A stretch of DNA of 64,000 nt, from NCBI GenBank assembly GCA_904066235.2, contig CAJFCV020000006.1:11656001-11720000 (forward strand). The letters run 5' to 3'. Source of the stretch: Bursaphelenchus xylophilus (lineage: Eukaryota > Nematoda > Chromadorea > Rhabditida > Aphelenchoididae). How positions within the stretch are numbered: position 1 is the stretch's first letter; every line of letters starts with the position of its first letter. The notes beneath the pieces are model-generated. The model saw nothing but the letters and a program-made list of their open reading frames with translations, made no database searches and was not told the DNA's origin. Positions 29,170 to 39,613 of this stretch are shown here, piece after piece. Made by a program: the position numbers and the translations under genes.

Positions 29170-30250
29170 GCCTCAGAAACCTCTGGAAGAATCGAAAAAA
29201 AACCCCCCAATAAAAATTCGAAACCTCTGGCGATTCGACCCAAAGAACGCGCCGTCCTGATCTCGGTACACATTGTTTTCATTTTGTTCTCTTCAACCTC
29301 CACCATTAATTTTATGCAGATTTATGCAAACTTCAGTCCATTTCCTCTGATATCGATCATTTTTTAGCGATTTTTTTGCTGAAAATTTGATGATTTTTTG
29401 TCGAAAAAGGAGTCCAAAATTTTTTTGAAATTTTACAACTTTTGGCCTTAAAAAGTAGTTAAAAAGTAATGTCTCAGATGCAGCTGAAACTTGGCGAAAA
29501 TCTAAATTGGCATTTTCTAAGACATTTCTGAGAATTTTAGATCGCGTTATGCGGAAATATCCGCGTTATGCGAGATAAAAAATTCAAAAATTTCAAAAAA
29601 TTTTTTCGGCTAAAAAATCAAAAAATCCCGTTTTCAACGAATTTCATCAAATTTTATTCACTATTTCAACTATTATTATCCGTGTTTCCTAACTTCCCCG
29701 AACAAACTTCTATCCCGAATTATTAATTAATATTGTAATAGCCGCTGTTATCACATCCCGAATGACTGTATGTATATTTTGTTGACCCTCTTTTTTGTTG
29801 TGATAATTCCCCCCGAATTCCATTCGTATCTCATCGGCTTAAAATTGGGATTTTTTCGAAAAATTAAAAAAAAAATTTTTTAATTTTTTGAAAATTTTTT
29901 AATTTTTTGAAAAAATTTCAATTTTTAGCCGATAAAATTTTGATGTGATCTTGTTTTTAGAGGTAAAAAGTAGTGTAAAAGTTATTAGTAAATTCCGAAA
30001 TTTTGAAAAAATTTTTTTTTTTTTTTTTATTTTGATACCTTTTTTGATATTATTTTAGACAAGATCACATCAAAAAACGCTCTGCTCTTTCCAATTTCCG
30101 ATTCAAAAAAATCTTTTTTCCGCACTTTCACATCTCCAATAGACCCCCATTTAGCGCGACAAATATCATTCTGTGTACATTGTTAGACGACTGTATTTAT
30201 TCTATCCGATGTTATATTGTATTGTGTTGACAATAAATCGAGTTTTAATA
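29170..30250 (+). other. Probable 3'UTR of the PAS-coactivator gene
   Basis: AT-rich, no coding signal. The most convincing poly(A) signal is AATAAA at 30,232-30,237, after a TGTTGAC context. Earlier weak signals (CAATAAAAATTC at 29,208) are also possible. Confidence 0.4.
30232..30237 (+). terminator. AATAAA poly(A) signal
   Basis: Canonical hexamer about 1.06 kb after the coactivator stop codon. It may be the distal signal of a long 3'UTR. Confidence 0.4.
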
Positions 30251-31099
30251 ATTTTTATGCAAATTCTGCCGATTTATTTGTAAAATTCGAGCCAAAAAAA
30301 TTTTTTAAACAAAAAAAATCAAAAATTCCCTGAGGCATTTTCTCCCGTTTCGCCGCCTTCTCAATGCAAACAGCCTTGTTGACCGAAAAGAACACAACGT
30401 AATCTAGTGTTTACTATCGTAAAAATTGGTGACATCATTTGGTTCAGAGCGACAATTTTTAAAAGTCAAAAAAATTAAATTTTTGACAAAAGCATATGAA
30501 AAATCTGTTGTGATGACAAAATATAGTCATTGAAGTTGCTGTAAATTTCTTCAAAATTATCTTAAAAGAGCTGACTAATAAAGAGGTGGCTTTGTCTCCA
30601 CTTTTTTCACCTAAAATACGCGAAAAACACCGTATTTTAGGCAAATTTGGGGGAAAAAATAGGAAATCATTGATTTACTATGTGTGTAATAGCCTGAAAT
30701 TTCTCTAGATAGCTTGAATTTTATGTGGAAAGGCTTGATTCATTTTTCTAAATCCATTTTTGCGACAAAAACACGTTATTTTAGACAGAAATCTTAAAAA
30801 ATCGCAAATTTTTGCCAAAAAAAGCTCAATTTTCATGATTTTTAATTAAAATCAAGCTTATTACACCGAGATCTCTCCATGACAAATTTTATTTTATCTA
30901 GATTACTCTATAACAACTAATTTCAGACCTTTTTTTCTCAAGTTTATATAAAATTTGCTCTTTTTACTATAGCTCCCATTGTGTAACCACCAAAATTTTC
31001 GATTTCTTGTAATCCCTTGCAACCCCATGCCATTACTATTTACCATCATCGCAAAACCTTGTGACATCGCCCGGTTGACCGGTTGTTTTTCCCCAAAGT

Positions 31100-31500
31100 C
31101 ATTTCGCACCGTGCGAATCCGCACTCGAGTGGGCGTGGCCTCGAATGTGTGCCCTTTTCGCGGGGGGAAAGGGAGCGACAAATGTCGGCGACAGGAGGAT
31201 CGAGCGCGCATTTGTGCGCGTTTCCCCTCCATTGTGCGGGCGGGTTTTTTCCGTCGCTCTCTCGCTCCGGTTCCGCCACGAGGCGAGAGAGTGTGCGAAA
31301 TCGGGAGGGTCCCTCAGAGAACGGAGAGAGTGGGGGATTTGGAGAGAGTGGGAGAGAACCGAGAGAGTGGGCGATTTAGAGAGAGTGGGAGAGAAAAATC
31401 GGGATTGCGTGGAAAACTTGAAGGGCTTGGGCTGGAAAACTGGGAATTAGACGAATTTGGAAGGGTCGGCGAAGATAAACAGAAGCACAGTCGAAAAATA
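31100..31500. promoter_or_regulatory. GC-rich to GAGA-rich patch
   Basis: Starts GC-rich (CGAATCCGCACTCGAGTGGG, CGCGGGGGGAAAGGGAGCG) and grades into repeated GAGAGAGTGGG units (31,320-31,390). No coding exon identified. It is a likely promoter region in the gap between the coactivator 3' end and the STPR gene. Confidence 0.35.
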
Positions 31501-31999
31501 TGATGTTAGAATAGCTGGGGCGAACAATATTTGGTTCGAATTGCGAGAAGTTTGCGGCGGAATAGCCGGCGGATTGTTATTGATAAGCGATCGAGTCGGA
31601 AGAGAAGGTGAAGGATCAAATCGCTTTTAAAGACACTGTTTTTTGTTATTTCAAAGCTAACGATCAAAGAAAAAGAGGGGAACATCGAAAAATAGAGCAA
31701 AAATAATATTATACTTGGTGTTTGATCATTGAAAATTGGACCAGAAAACGCTGCGTATTGAAAATTCTACTCTAGCTTTGACATTTTTAGGGCTTCAAAA
31801 GTGCATTAGAAGAGTTTGCAGGCAACTTTGACGCCTTTCAAGTTGTTATTCAGCTATTTCAATTGAAAATTTTATGTTTTCTCACTGAAAATCAGCAGTT
31901 CATCCCGTCAAATGGAAGGATATCGAAGATCAGAGCCCTTTTCGACATCCTTCCATTTGATTTTTATTAATTCCGTAGACACATTCTTTGTTTTCGCCC

Positions 32000-32660
32000 A
32001 GTGTGTGAGCAGCCATGTGTGCTCTGCACACAGGGTTCGTTCTTCGTGTCGGGTGCGCCCCGACCGAGTCGAAAAGACCGCCGTCGGAGCGAGGGGGGTG
32101 CTTTGAGTGAGTGGCCTTCTGGTTGGGGCGAGAAGGGAGGGCTGTGTCCGGGTGGCTGGAAAGAACGGCGGGCCGTGTGTGTGTGTGTTGACTCGTGGTT
32201 TCGGTGGGCAAAGCGCCCGAAACGGAGCACACGGGGGGTGTCTGTGTGCGAAGACACCGCTGTTGGTCGAAGACACCGCCGCCGTCGTCGTCGTCCTTTC
32301 CACCCCTCCACAAAAACACATAAACGCTTCGGCGGGCCGTGTGACTACATTCCCTCTGCAAGTTCGGCGAGGGAATGTAGTCACACAGCCCAACCTTGCG
32401 GGCTGTTCAAGCCGGGGGCCGCCGCCGCACCCCTGCGGGTTTGCACCGCCGCCGCGTTCGGCACCGGCGGCGATTCCGCAGCGCACGCGACCAACTCCCC
32501 GCCGGTGAGCAGCTGCCCCGCACTCGTCGTGTGTGTGTGCGAAGCGCGCGGTGCGACGCCGAGTGCGCAGCATTGCGTTCCCAGCCCCGCCGATGATGAT
32601 TTAGTGCGCAGCATGAGGCCGGGTTCGCGCGTACGTGCGCCGGCCCAGCGTTTGCGCCAT
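32000..32660. promoter_or_regulatory. GC-rich island upstream of the STPR gene, with a strong hairpin
   Basis: Dense GC and GTGTGTGTG sequence. It contains a stem of about 23 bp (32,334-32,356 with 32,369-32,391) around a 12-base loop. A missing first coding exon of the STPR gene may lie here or just downstream, but no ATG-containing exon joins unambiguously. Confidence 0.4.
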
Positions 32661-32884
32661 ATTACGCAGGGAACTGTCGCGTTTCGAATTCGGATTTCGG
32701 AGGTCTTTGCGAAGAAAAGGAGACGTCAGAATGTTTAATAACTGTTTTATGGGCAACAGAGAGCGTATTGGATTTGTGGACCTGCCCAAAATAATACGAT
32801 TATTGTCCTATTTCGGAAAGTTTAATCAACTTTCCAAAAATGCGACGAATTGGGAGAAAACCGGGGAACTTGAGTTCCAGCCGA

Positions 32885-33350
32885 CAAAATGGCTCTTTTT
32901 TGCACTAAAAATCACTTTGCAAGGTGTGAAAAGAATAAAAGTACCACTCTCCGGGAATAAACGCGAACTCAATGGAACCTCTGGCGTGGGTCTGTTCCAG
33001 TCGACAAAAATCTCATAAATGAGATCGAAAAGACCTCGAATTTGGTATCAAAAAGTATCGCAGAGGCGTGAAAAGGCTTGATTTTGAAGAAAGAGCTGAT
33101 CAGCGACCTTTTTGGCCTCCAAACACAAAGGTCAACCTCAACTCTTCAAAATCTAGCCTTTTTACGTCTCAACAATACTTTTTCGTACCAAATTAGAAGT
33201 CTTTTTGATCTCATTTATGCGGTTTTTGTCGACTGGTACAGGTCCACGATAGAGGTTGCATTGAGCTCGCGTTTATTCACAGAAAGCGGTACTTTTATTT
33301 TTTTCGCAGCGTCCAAAGCGATGTTTAGTGCAAAAAAGGGACTGCACGTC
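32885..33350. mobile_element. Foldback (long inverted repeat)
   Basis: Left arm phrases GCACTAAAAATC, AGTACCACTCTC, AAACGCGAACTCAATG, GTCGACAAAAA and ATAAATGAGATC recur as complements in the right arm (GATCTCATTTATGC, TTTTTGTCGAC, CATTGAGCTCGCGTTT, GTACTTTTATT, TTTAGTGC). This gives an imperfect hairpin of roughly 460 bp. No ORF; probably a non-autonomous element. Confidence 0.7.
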
Positions 33351-33568
33351 AATCCAGCGCATTTCCTGAACCGTTTCGAAACTTCGTATCGTTTTCATTG
33401 AATTAAAAGAGAGACGAAATGTCGCGAAATTATCGGCACTTTTTCTCGCCCGAAATCATTGCTTTTTCTCGAAAAGGAAGAAGAAAGATAAGAAAATGCG
33501 TTTTATCGGATAGTGACATTTCGTTTTGAACGAATCACCAAAAAGGGGCGGGAAATTTTTCCTTCTAT

Positions 33569-33623
33569 TTTTGCACCGTGCAAAGCGATTTTTAGTGCAA
33601 AAAAGGGGCTGCACAGTGCAGCA
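33569..33623. repeat. Two isolated TGCACNGTGCA palindromes
   Basis: TTGCACCGTGCAAAG and CTGCACAGTGCAGC, just upstream of the STPR gene. They are the last clustered copies; to the right of here I see only one further copy (54,832). Confidence 0.85.
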
Positions 33624-33766
33624 TCAAAAAATTTTTGGATGGCAGTGACTAGACGAAAGTTTTCTGTAATTTCTAAAAACTCTGCACTTGTATGACGTGC
33701 TATTCCGTGCCAGTTTTTGCGCGATCTCAAAATTTCGACAAAAAATTGAGCTGCTCAAATTTTCAG

Positions 33767-36700
33767 CGCAACTTTTCACAATTTACTGTCGCGAGAAGCT
33801 GTCGGAATCGCCCTCGCCGCGTCTCACAACCTCAACCACCGAAGACGTGCTGTGGGCGGCGTTGGAGAGCAACAGCGACAACACCACCAACCAAAGCAAC
33901 GAAGAGGACCTTCTCCTCGGCAACAACAACCTCCCGCCCAAGCTAGAGCCCTCGGCGGAGGACCAAAAGTGGGAACAGACCTTCGAAACGGTCAAGGCGG
34001 TCCTCGAGGACCCCACTTTCCATCGATACCAGCGACGGAAAATCACTCATATTGCGTCGAAAAAGAGAAGATTGGCCGAAGAGAGCGAGGACGATCGATT
34101 GAGTCGACTGCAACGTGAAGCCGAGGCAAAACGAAGACGAAGATTGAACGAGACTCCCGAAAAACGACAACGGAGATTGGCCCTGCACGCGGAAAGAATG
34201 AGGAAAGCGAGGCGAATTAATAAAGAAGGGACCGGCACTGTAGTCAGACAGTACATCAACAACACGTATACGACGTACACACAGCCTGGTAAGAGTTTGC
34301 GAACCGATTTAGCAAGTATGAGGTGTAAAATTGGGAAAATTTCGATTTGATACCTAAAATAATATAATTTTTGATGAAAGCTCATATTTTTCCCCAATTT
34401 TCTTGGAGAAACGCTCACTTCACTACAAAAAGCTTGTTCTTTAATTTCAATCGGGTTGAGATCAAATTTGGAAAGAATAATGCCAAAAACATCAAAAAAT
34501 TTGAGTTTGTTACCTAAAACAATATAATTTTTGCAATAGAATTGCGTTTTTCCTCCGTTTTTTGCAAGAAACGCACGTAAGGCATTGCAAAAAAGCCTAT
34601 CCTTTCTTTTCAATCTTAGTTTAGGCATTAATTTCCCCATCAATCAAACGTTTTCTAAAAAAAATTATGTTATCCTTCAAAAAAAATTTTTTAGATCCCG
34701 ATGAGCCCGCTCAGATCAGTTATCAGCCCTCGGAACGGGTCCAGCTGGTCAGCGTGCCCCAGCATCAGCAATACCACACACAGCCGGTCAGTCAGGCGTA
34801 TCGGAGCAACAACCAACAGCCCACTGTGATCACCGTACCTCTGCCCCAACAAACTATGGGGAATGGACCGGTTACGATCCATGTTACGCTCCCCGAAAAC
34901 CTTCAACCAGGACAACAACAGGTCCTACAAGTGAGTTTGAGGGGTTTTATGGGGTGTTTGGGATAAATTTGAGGGTTTCTGAGGAAATTTATATTGCACT
35001 TGATAGGTAAAGTAAAAGGAACTAGGAAGACTGGGAAAAAAGACGATTGGGGAAACCGAAAAGTTTTATTTTTCTTCGATGCAGTATCGAAATTAGGACA
35101 ATCGATGGCGCGGATTTCGAAAATGACATTCATTTTTTTTTGATTGTTATTTTTTCTTTATGTAGTACTGTAAAGTAGTAATTTTTTGATTTTTTTTTTT
35201 CATAAATACTCATCGAAAACCCCTACAGTGGGGGACCTGATCCAGTGGCATAAAACGTACCATTTTGCATCCAGGAAGCATCAAAAAATGTGGCAAAATG
35301 CTTCCCTCTTCAAGTGAAAAAACTCCAGATTTCAAAAGCGCGCCCGCTCTTTTTGTGAGGGGACCCTTCAAAAAAAAGTTTTTTAACTTTGAGATGTAAG
35401 CATTTTGCCACATTTTTGATACTTCACGGATGCAAAATGGTGCGTTTTTTGCCACTGGATCAGTTCCCCAACTGTAAATCGAGTATTTGTGAAAAAAAAA
35501 TCGAAAAATTACTGCTTTACAGTACTACTTAAGGAAAAAAGTAAAGAACAAAAAAAAATGAATGTCAGTTTCGAAATCAGCACCATCGATTATCCCAATT
35601 TCGACATTTGCATCGAAGAAAAATAAAACTTTTCGGTTTCCCCAATCGTCTTTTTCCCCTGTCGTCCTAGTTCCTTTTACTTTACCTATGAAGTGCAATA
35701 TAAATTTCCTCAGAAGCCCTCAAATTTATCCCAAAATACTGGTCCCCCGAAAGTAAAATCAAGGGAAACCCAATGATATTTCATTGTATTCGGAGGGAAA
35801 AATGGTCTGCTAGAAAGGAAAAGAGTATTTTTTTACAATAACATTGTCTTTTTCCAGCTCCCTCATCAACTTTTGATCCCCGCCCAGGCCGGCCAATCGA
35901 ATCAGTTCGTGCTCGCCCCCGACCAATACAACAACAACCAGCCCATGCATGTGATCCGCATTCAAACCCAGCCTTCGCAACCCTCCCAACAGCCCTCGCA
36001 CATCATCATTCAGGGCCAGCAACCGCAGACCGCGACCCGAACTTTGACCGCCGCTCAAGCCGTTCTCCCGGCGCCAAGTACGAGCCAACCGGAAAGAGTG
36101 GTCCCACCGCGGTTCAAGAACCTGACTGATGAGCAAATTGCGCGCCGGAGGAAGGCGAATGCCGATCGGTCGCGGCGCAGGAGGGCTATGGAAACTCCGG
36201 AACAAAGAGCGGAGCGGAATCGACGAACCGCCGAAAGAATGCGCCAAAGGAGGGCGAAAATCGCTGAACAAAGAGGTAAAATACACCCTAGCAAGTCTAA
36301 TGTGGTATTTTCTAAATGCTAATTATCAAGTTTTTCATTTTTGAAGCAAAAATTATATTATCCATGAGATCAAACATCAAGTATAAAATATTTGTTTTTA
36401 GTGCCGCCTCCACCGCCAAAAGTTAAAACACTCTCGGCGGACCGCTTTGAAGAAATTTATCGGAGTGTTATTGGTCGGGCCTGCGAAAACACCAAAGACG
36501 ATTCGAAATCTCCAGAAGCAGAGCAAAAAAAGTCGACGGAAGAGAGTCCTGTGGACAAATCGTCCGAAGAAGGCTCTGTGAAAGATGATTCAACTAAACC
36601 GACTGGATACAGCCCGTATCAGACCAGTTCGAGCAATGGCAGCACCTCCGGAAATATTATCCATGATCAGGTGGGTAAATTTATAAATCTTATTATTTTT

Positions 36701-36807
36701 GATATTTAGAGGTCAAAATTTGTGACAGATTCAATATTTATAGAAGGAATGTGAATATACCTTTCTATTTTCAGCCATCATTGAAGCCTGAGGTCAGCCA
36801 AACGTAG
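33767..36807 (+). CDS. STPR-repeat DNA-binding protein (N-terminus not found)
   Basis: Exons 33767-34288, 34695-34930, 35858-36275, 36402-36670 and 36775-36807 join in frame to a TAG, giving 491 aa from the first acceptor. No in-frame ATG precedes the conserved part, so at least one 5' coding exon is missing (phase 1). Two pairs of 23-residue repeats are present. The first is ESEDDRLSRLQ..RRRRLN plus ETPEKRQRRL..RKARRI; the second, about 200 residues later, is LTDEQIARRRKANADR..RRAM plus ETPEQRAERNRRTAERM. The 23-aa period, the ETPE start and the arginine-rich helix match the STPR domain, known as a sequence-specific DNA-binding fold in silkworm FMBP-1. The linker is Gln/Pro-rich; the C-terminus is Ser/Asp/Lys-rich. 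A nuclear DNA-binding role is inferred. AATAAA follows at 36,944. Confidence 0.85.
34330..34640 (+). repeat. Duplicated segment in STPR intron 1
   Basis: GATACCTAAAATAATATAATT (34,350) and GTTACCTAAAACAATATAATT (34,508) head two roughly 155-bp degenerate direct repeats. Both include TTTTGCAAGAAACGCAC- or TTGGAGAAACGCTCAC-like parts and a CTTTAATTTCAATC end. Confidence 0.6.
34955..35736. repeat. Inverted duplication of intron sequence around a MITE
   Basis: Intron 2 of the STPR gene. The left flank (TTGGGATAAATTTGAGGG, AGTAAAAGGAACTAGGA, GGGGAAACCGAAAAGTTTTA) reappears as its complement on the right (TAAAACTTTTCGGTTTCCCC, TCCTAGTTCCTTTTACT, CCCTCAAATTTATCCCAA). The arms are about 270 bp, with the MITE 35,226-35,474 at the centre. 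The left arm starts only about 25 bp after the exon's donor site. Confidence 0.88.
35226..35474. mobile_element. Hairpin MITE of the GACCTGATCCAGTGG family
   Basis: Ends CAGTGGGGGACCTGATCC and GGATCAGTTCCCCAACTG, flanked by TA on both sides. Arms contain the shared TTTTGCATCCAGGAAGCA and GTGGCAAAATGCTTCCC phrases; the centre has CGCCCGCTCTTTTTGTGAGG. Confidence 0.88.
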
Positions 36808-36943
36808 ATCCTGGCCCATTTTCCTTCAGCTCCGTCCAGTTTGGGGAAGGACAATATATTTTGGCTAAAAACCTCCAATTTCAAGACATATTACACCTCC
36901 AGATCTCAAATCAACAGTAGTTACACTTCTATATTGTCCGTTT

Positions 36944-36949
36944 AATAAA
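36944..36949 (+). terminator. AATAAA poly(A) signal of the STPR gene
   Basis: Located 137 bp after the stop codon, about 66 bp before the 3' end of the convergent PPP1R11 coding region. Confidence 0.75.
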
Positions 36950-37014
36950 GAATTTTTCATTGAAGCATTGGAGAAATAAGTTAATACATGAGTTTAAGAT
37001 GACATAGCCACCAA

Positions 37015-37572
37015 TTATTGTTGCTGCTCTGGTTGATGTTTCTTCTCGACGTGACCCTTGCAATGCCCGGTCTCGCAATCCTAAAAGCATACAGATTCAG
37101 AGGATTAAGTGATCAACAAACAGGTTTCAAAATAAAAACAAATTTCGATATTGTTTTGGATTCAGTGATAGTGCAATAAAAATTGGCCACAATTTAAAAA
37201 TAAATGGGAAATCGCCTAAAAACAAAAAGCAAAAGTTGTAAGATGCCTTACCGAATCTTCCTCATCAGAACTTTCGTCCCACTTCTTAGGCTTCTTGTAG
37301 ATACAACAGCATTTCGACTTCTTCTTGCCCAAGCCCTCGTTATCCACGGTATCCTGCGCCCATCGAACTCGGGGAGCACCTTCCGGTTCCAAACGAAGAA
37401 CAACTTCTGAAGCTTCCGTCTGAAACAAAAATTTACAAATTTTGAAACAGTAAAAATTGAAATAAAATAAAAATCTGGATGAAGAATAACATCAAGTATA
37501 ACTTACAGATGTTTCCGGCTGAATGGTCAAAGTTTCAGTCTGAACGTCACTTCTTTCTTGTTGTTGAGCCAT
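37015..37572 (-). CDS. PPP1R11: Protein phosphatase 1 inhibitor-3 (PPP1R11 family)
   Basis: Three minus-strand exons, 37572-37507, 37419-37252 and 37080-37015, are all in phase 0 and encode 99 aa. The core [20 protein letters not shown] followed by [18 protein letters not shown] is the hallmark of inhibitor-3. VRWAQ is the V-x-W type PP1-docking motif, and the cluster of Cys residues continues into a C-terminal [14 protein letters not shown], a Cys/His pattern typical of the family. The human protein is 126 aa; this one is shorter mainly at the termini. Start chosen at [10 protein letters not shown] because the frame upstream is AT-rich and lacks similarity. It inhibits the PP1 catalytic subunit, in nucleus and cytoplasm; vertebrate members are also reported to act as an E3 ligase. 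Convergent with the STPR gene. Confidence 0.95.
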
Positions 37573-37870
37573 TTTTAGACACGAGGAACATCCGAAGAAA
37601 CCACAACAATTAATCCCAATAGAAAAGCGAGAATTTAGTAAATTCTCGCCATTATTGATTGAATTTTTGCGACATTTCGTTACAAAATAGATGGTCATAA
37701 AGATGCGATGGTTTCATGCAATCAACAGAAAGCTAGGAATTTGGTGAAGAGTGGATAAGAAAGAATGGACGCTTGTCTGTCTTCCAAGAGTATAGTCGTG
37801 TTTCTAGCCGGATTCTATTTTGAGATACAGGTCTTCAAAGATGGCAAATACTACAATCCTTTGCAGTGGC

Positions 37871-38330
37871 CTAACAGAAAATTTTTAGTTCAGGAAAATA
37901 CAGAACTAGGCCCATCAGAAGTATCATGCCACTATCAATAAACATGCAAAAAAACAAAGACCGGTCCCTACTTGTTTTAGAGTTATACATCAATCTTTCT
38001 GTAGAACAAAACCAATTTCCCGGGTTTTTTGGCACAACGAAAAAACCCTTGGCATTCTGCAAATAACGAAAAATAATTATAAAAAAGATCGTCAAATTCA
38101 TCATATTCTTTCAAAAACAGTGAGTACTTGCGGTAATATGAACCCATATGGGATCATATTTGCCATTTGGCTGTATTTCAACTCTTGTACGCACTGGAGA
38201 CCAAATAAGGAGCTTCAATTGGAGAGAAAACAGATTGATACCGGGGTATAGAAAGGCAGAAATCAGCAGAGTTGTGTGATAGATTAAATAGCAGTCGAGT
38301 ATGTTGTAAGAAAATAAGGACAATTGGATT
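37871..38330 (-). CDS. Possible small membrane-protein gene, low confidence
   Basis: Two minus-strand open blocks face each other across a GT..AG interval. The upstream block (about 38,320-38,127) reads NILDCYLIYHTTLLISAFLY and then NGKYDPIWVHITA before a possible GTACTC donor. The downstream block follows a TTTGCAG acceptor at 38,057. With a phase-1 join the second exon would read KCQGFFRCAKKPGKLVLFYR and stop after about 24 codons. In phase 0 it reads NAKGFFVVPKNPGNW and runs 62 codons with a hydrophobic stretch. I cannot choose between the two, and the 5' end is not visible. AT-rich codon use weakens the case. Confidence 0.25.
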
Positions 38331-38939
38331 ATGTGTTGGTTTGAATGTAGTTAGGATCAATTTATTTAGGTATTTTTGTTTTAAATGTTTGTGTTCTTAA
38401 CTGATGTATTTTCGTATTTATATCCTTCATCTCCTTTTCCATCCTAAATAAAGAAGAAGAAGATTGAAAGACTCACCATTATACCAACCGCATAAGCCTG
38501 CACCTAATGAAGTCTGTTCCAAATGAAGACTAGCCAAATCCCCAGCTACCATTCAATAAAAATTGATGGATGGTTCATAGGAATCAACCACTAAAAGCCA
38601 TGGGTTTATATAACTAGGTCCTTTTACGCCGTAATTCTACGTAAAGAACATTTTTACGTCGAGGGAAAATAAATTCTTCGAGATTTTGCCGAAATATTTA
38701 CGTTTTACACAATGCCAAACGCTGTTTGTTTTCGTGCCGAAGTTCAACACGATTCACCAAATTAATTGTTGTGAACCACGAGAAGATTTTTTCCCGAAAT
38801 AAAATTACAGATGGGCGCAGTTCGCCAAAGGGTTTTTTTGCAAACTGCACGACAAGTTATACGCTCGAAAAAAATCGGTTGCGAAAAGTTGCAAAATCTC
38901 GTCGGCCAAGTTTATTGCGACCAATTGCGGGTTTCGTAC

Positions 38940-38948
38940 TGCAGAAAC
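38940..38948 (+). promoter_or_regulatory. Probable spliced-leader acceptor of elongin C
   Basis: TACTGCAG ends at 38,944, four bases before the ATG at 38,949, which is a typical nematode trans-splicing arrangement. The preceding 200 bp are the likely outron and promoter. Confidence 0.6.
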
Positions 38949-39455
38949 ATGTCTGTAAATGACTCAACAAGTGCTAAAGGTGAGAATTACTATTATTTTT
39001 TTGATTTTTAGCGAAACTTTTTATTCAACTATTATAAGGTCATGAATAATATAGTTTATCGTGTTAGAGCCAACTGTTTGTGGTGCGCAATCGACCCACG
39101 TGATGCTGATATCATACGACGGGCATGAATTCATTGTTCCTCGAGAAATGGCCGAACTTTCAAACACGATCAAGTCGATGATGACCGGGCCATTCGAATC
39201 CACCGAAACAATGCCAAATTCGGTCAATTTGAAAGACGTCCCGTGAGTTTCAATCGGTTTTTGAGGTCTAGAAGAGGTTGGTAAGAGATTTGCCATTATT
39301 TTTCAAATTTTAGATCTCATGTTCTTCGCAAGGTCTGCCACTACTTAGCCTACAAAATGCGTTTCACGGACCACGAAGAGGAGATTCCGGAGTTCGAAAT
39401 TGCTCCCGAGGTCGCCCTTCAGCTACTGATGACTTCCAATTTTCTTGATATTTGA
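38949..39455 (+). CDS. elc-1: Elongin C (SKP1/BTB-fold ubiquitin-ligase adaptor)
   Basis: Exons 38949-38979, 39068-39242 and 39314-39455 encode 115 aa, close to the 112 aa of animal elongin C. Diagnostic segments are [20 protein letters not shown], the [13 protein letters not shown] stretch and the C-terminal [14 protein letters not shown]. Elongin C pairs with elongin B and links BC-box substrate receptors (VHL, SOCS-type, elongin A) to cullin-2/5 ligases. The start at [10 protein letters not shown] lies four bases after an acceptor. AATAAA is at 39,481, 26 bp after the stop. The next gene begins 158 bp downstream, suggesting an operon. The symbol is assigned by family, not by synteny. Confidence 0.95.
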
Positions 39456-39480
39456 ATGCATACCTCAAATTTTGATTTTT

Positions 39481-39486
39481 AATAAA
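39481..39486 (+). terminator. AATAAA poly(A) signal of elongin C
   Basis: The hexamer lies 26 bp past the stop codon and 83 bp before the putative SL2 acceptor of the next gene. This is the spacing expected between cistrons of a nematode operon. Confidence 0.8.
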
Positions 39487-39559
39487 ATAGGCCATGTACA
39501 ACATATTTTTTTTCAAATTACCCGTTTTTCGGTGATTTTATTTTCAAAAGTTGGCTAAA

Positions 39560-39613
39560 CGCATTTCAGTTCAATCCGCTTTCTCAACCGGTTGAATCTG
39601 GCATTTCTCGACT
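39560..39613 (+). promoter_or_regulatory. Probable SL2-type trans-splice acceptor
   Basis: ACGCATTTCAG ends at 39,569, followed by 44 bases of 5'UTR to the ATG at 39,614. It lies about 80 bp after the elongin C poly(A) signal with no promoter-like sequence between. Confidence 0.6.

Noticed and set aside
31107..31117. Isolated CGCACCGTGCG as a further palindrome array
   Set aside because: A single copy in GC-rich DNA, expected by chance there.
32001..32738. Plus-strand frame of 245 codons and overlapping minus frames
   Set aside because: GC-rich island open in several frames at once, full of GTGTGTG and CCGCCG runs; no splice or start context. A first STPR exon could still hide in it.
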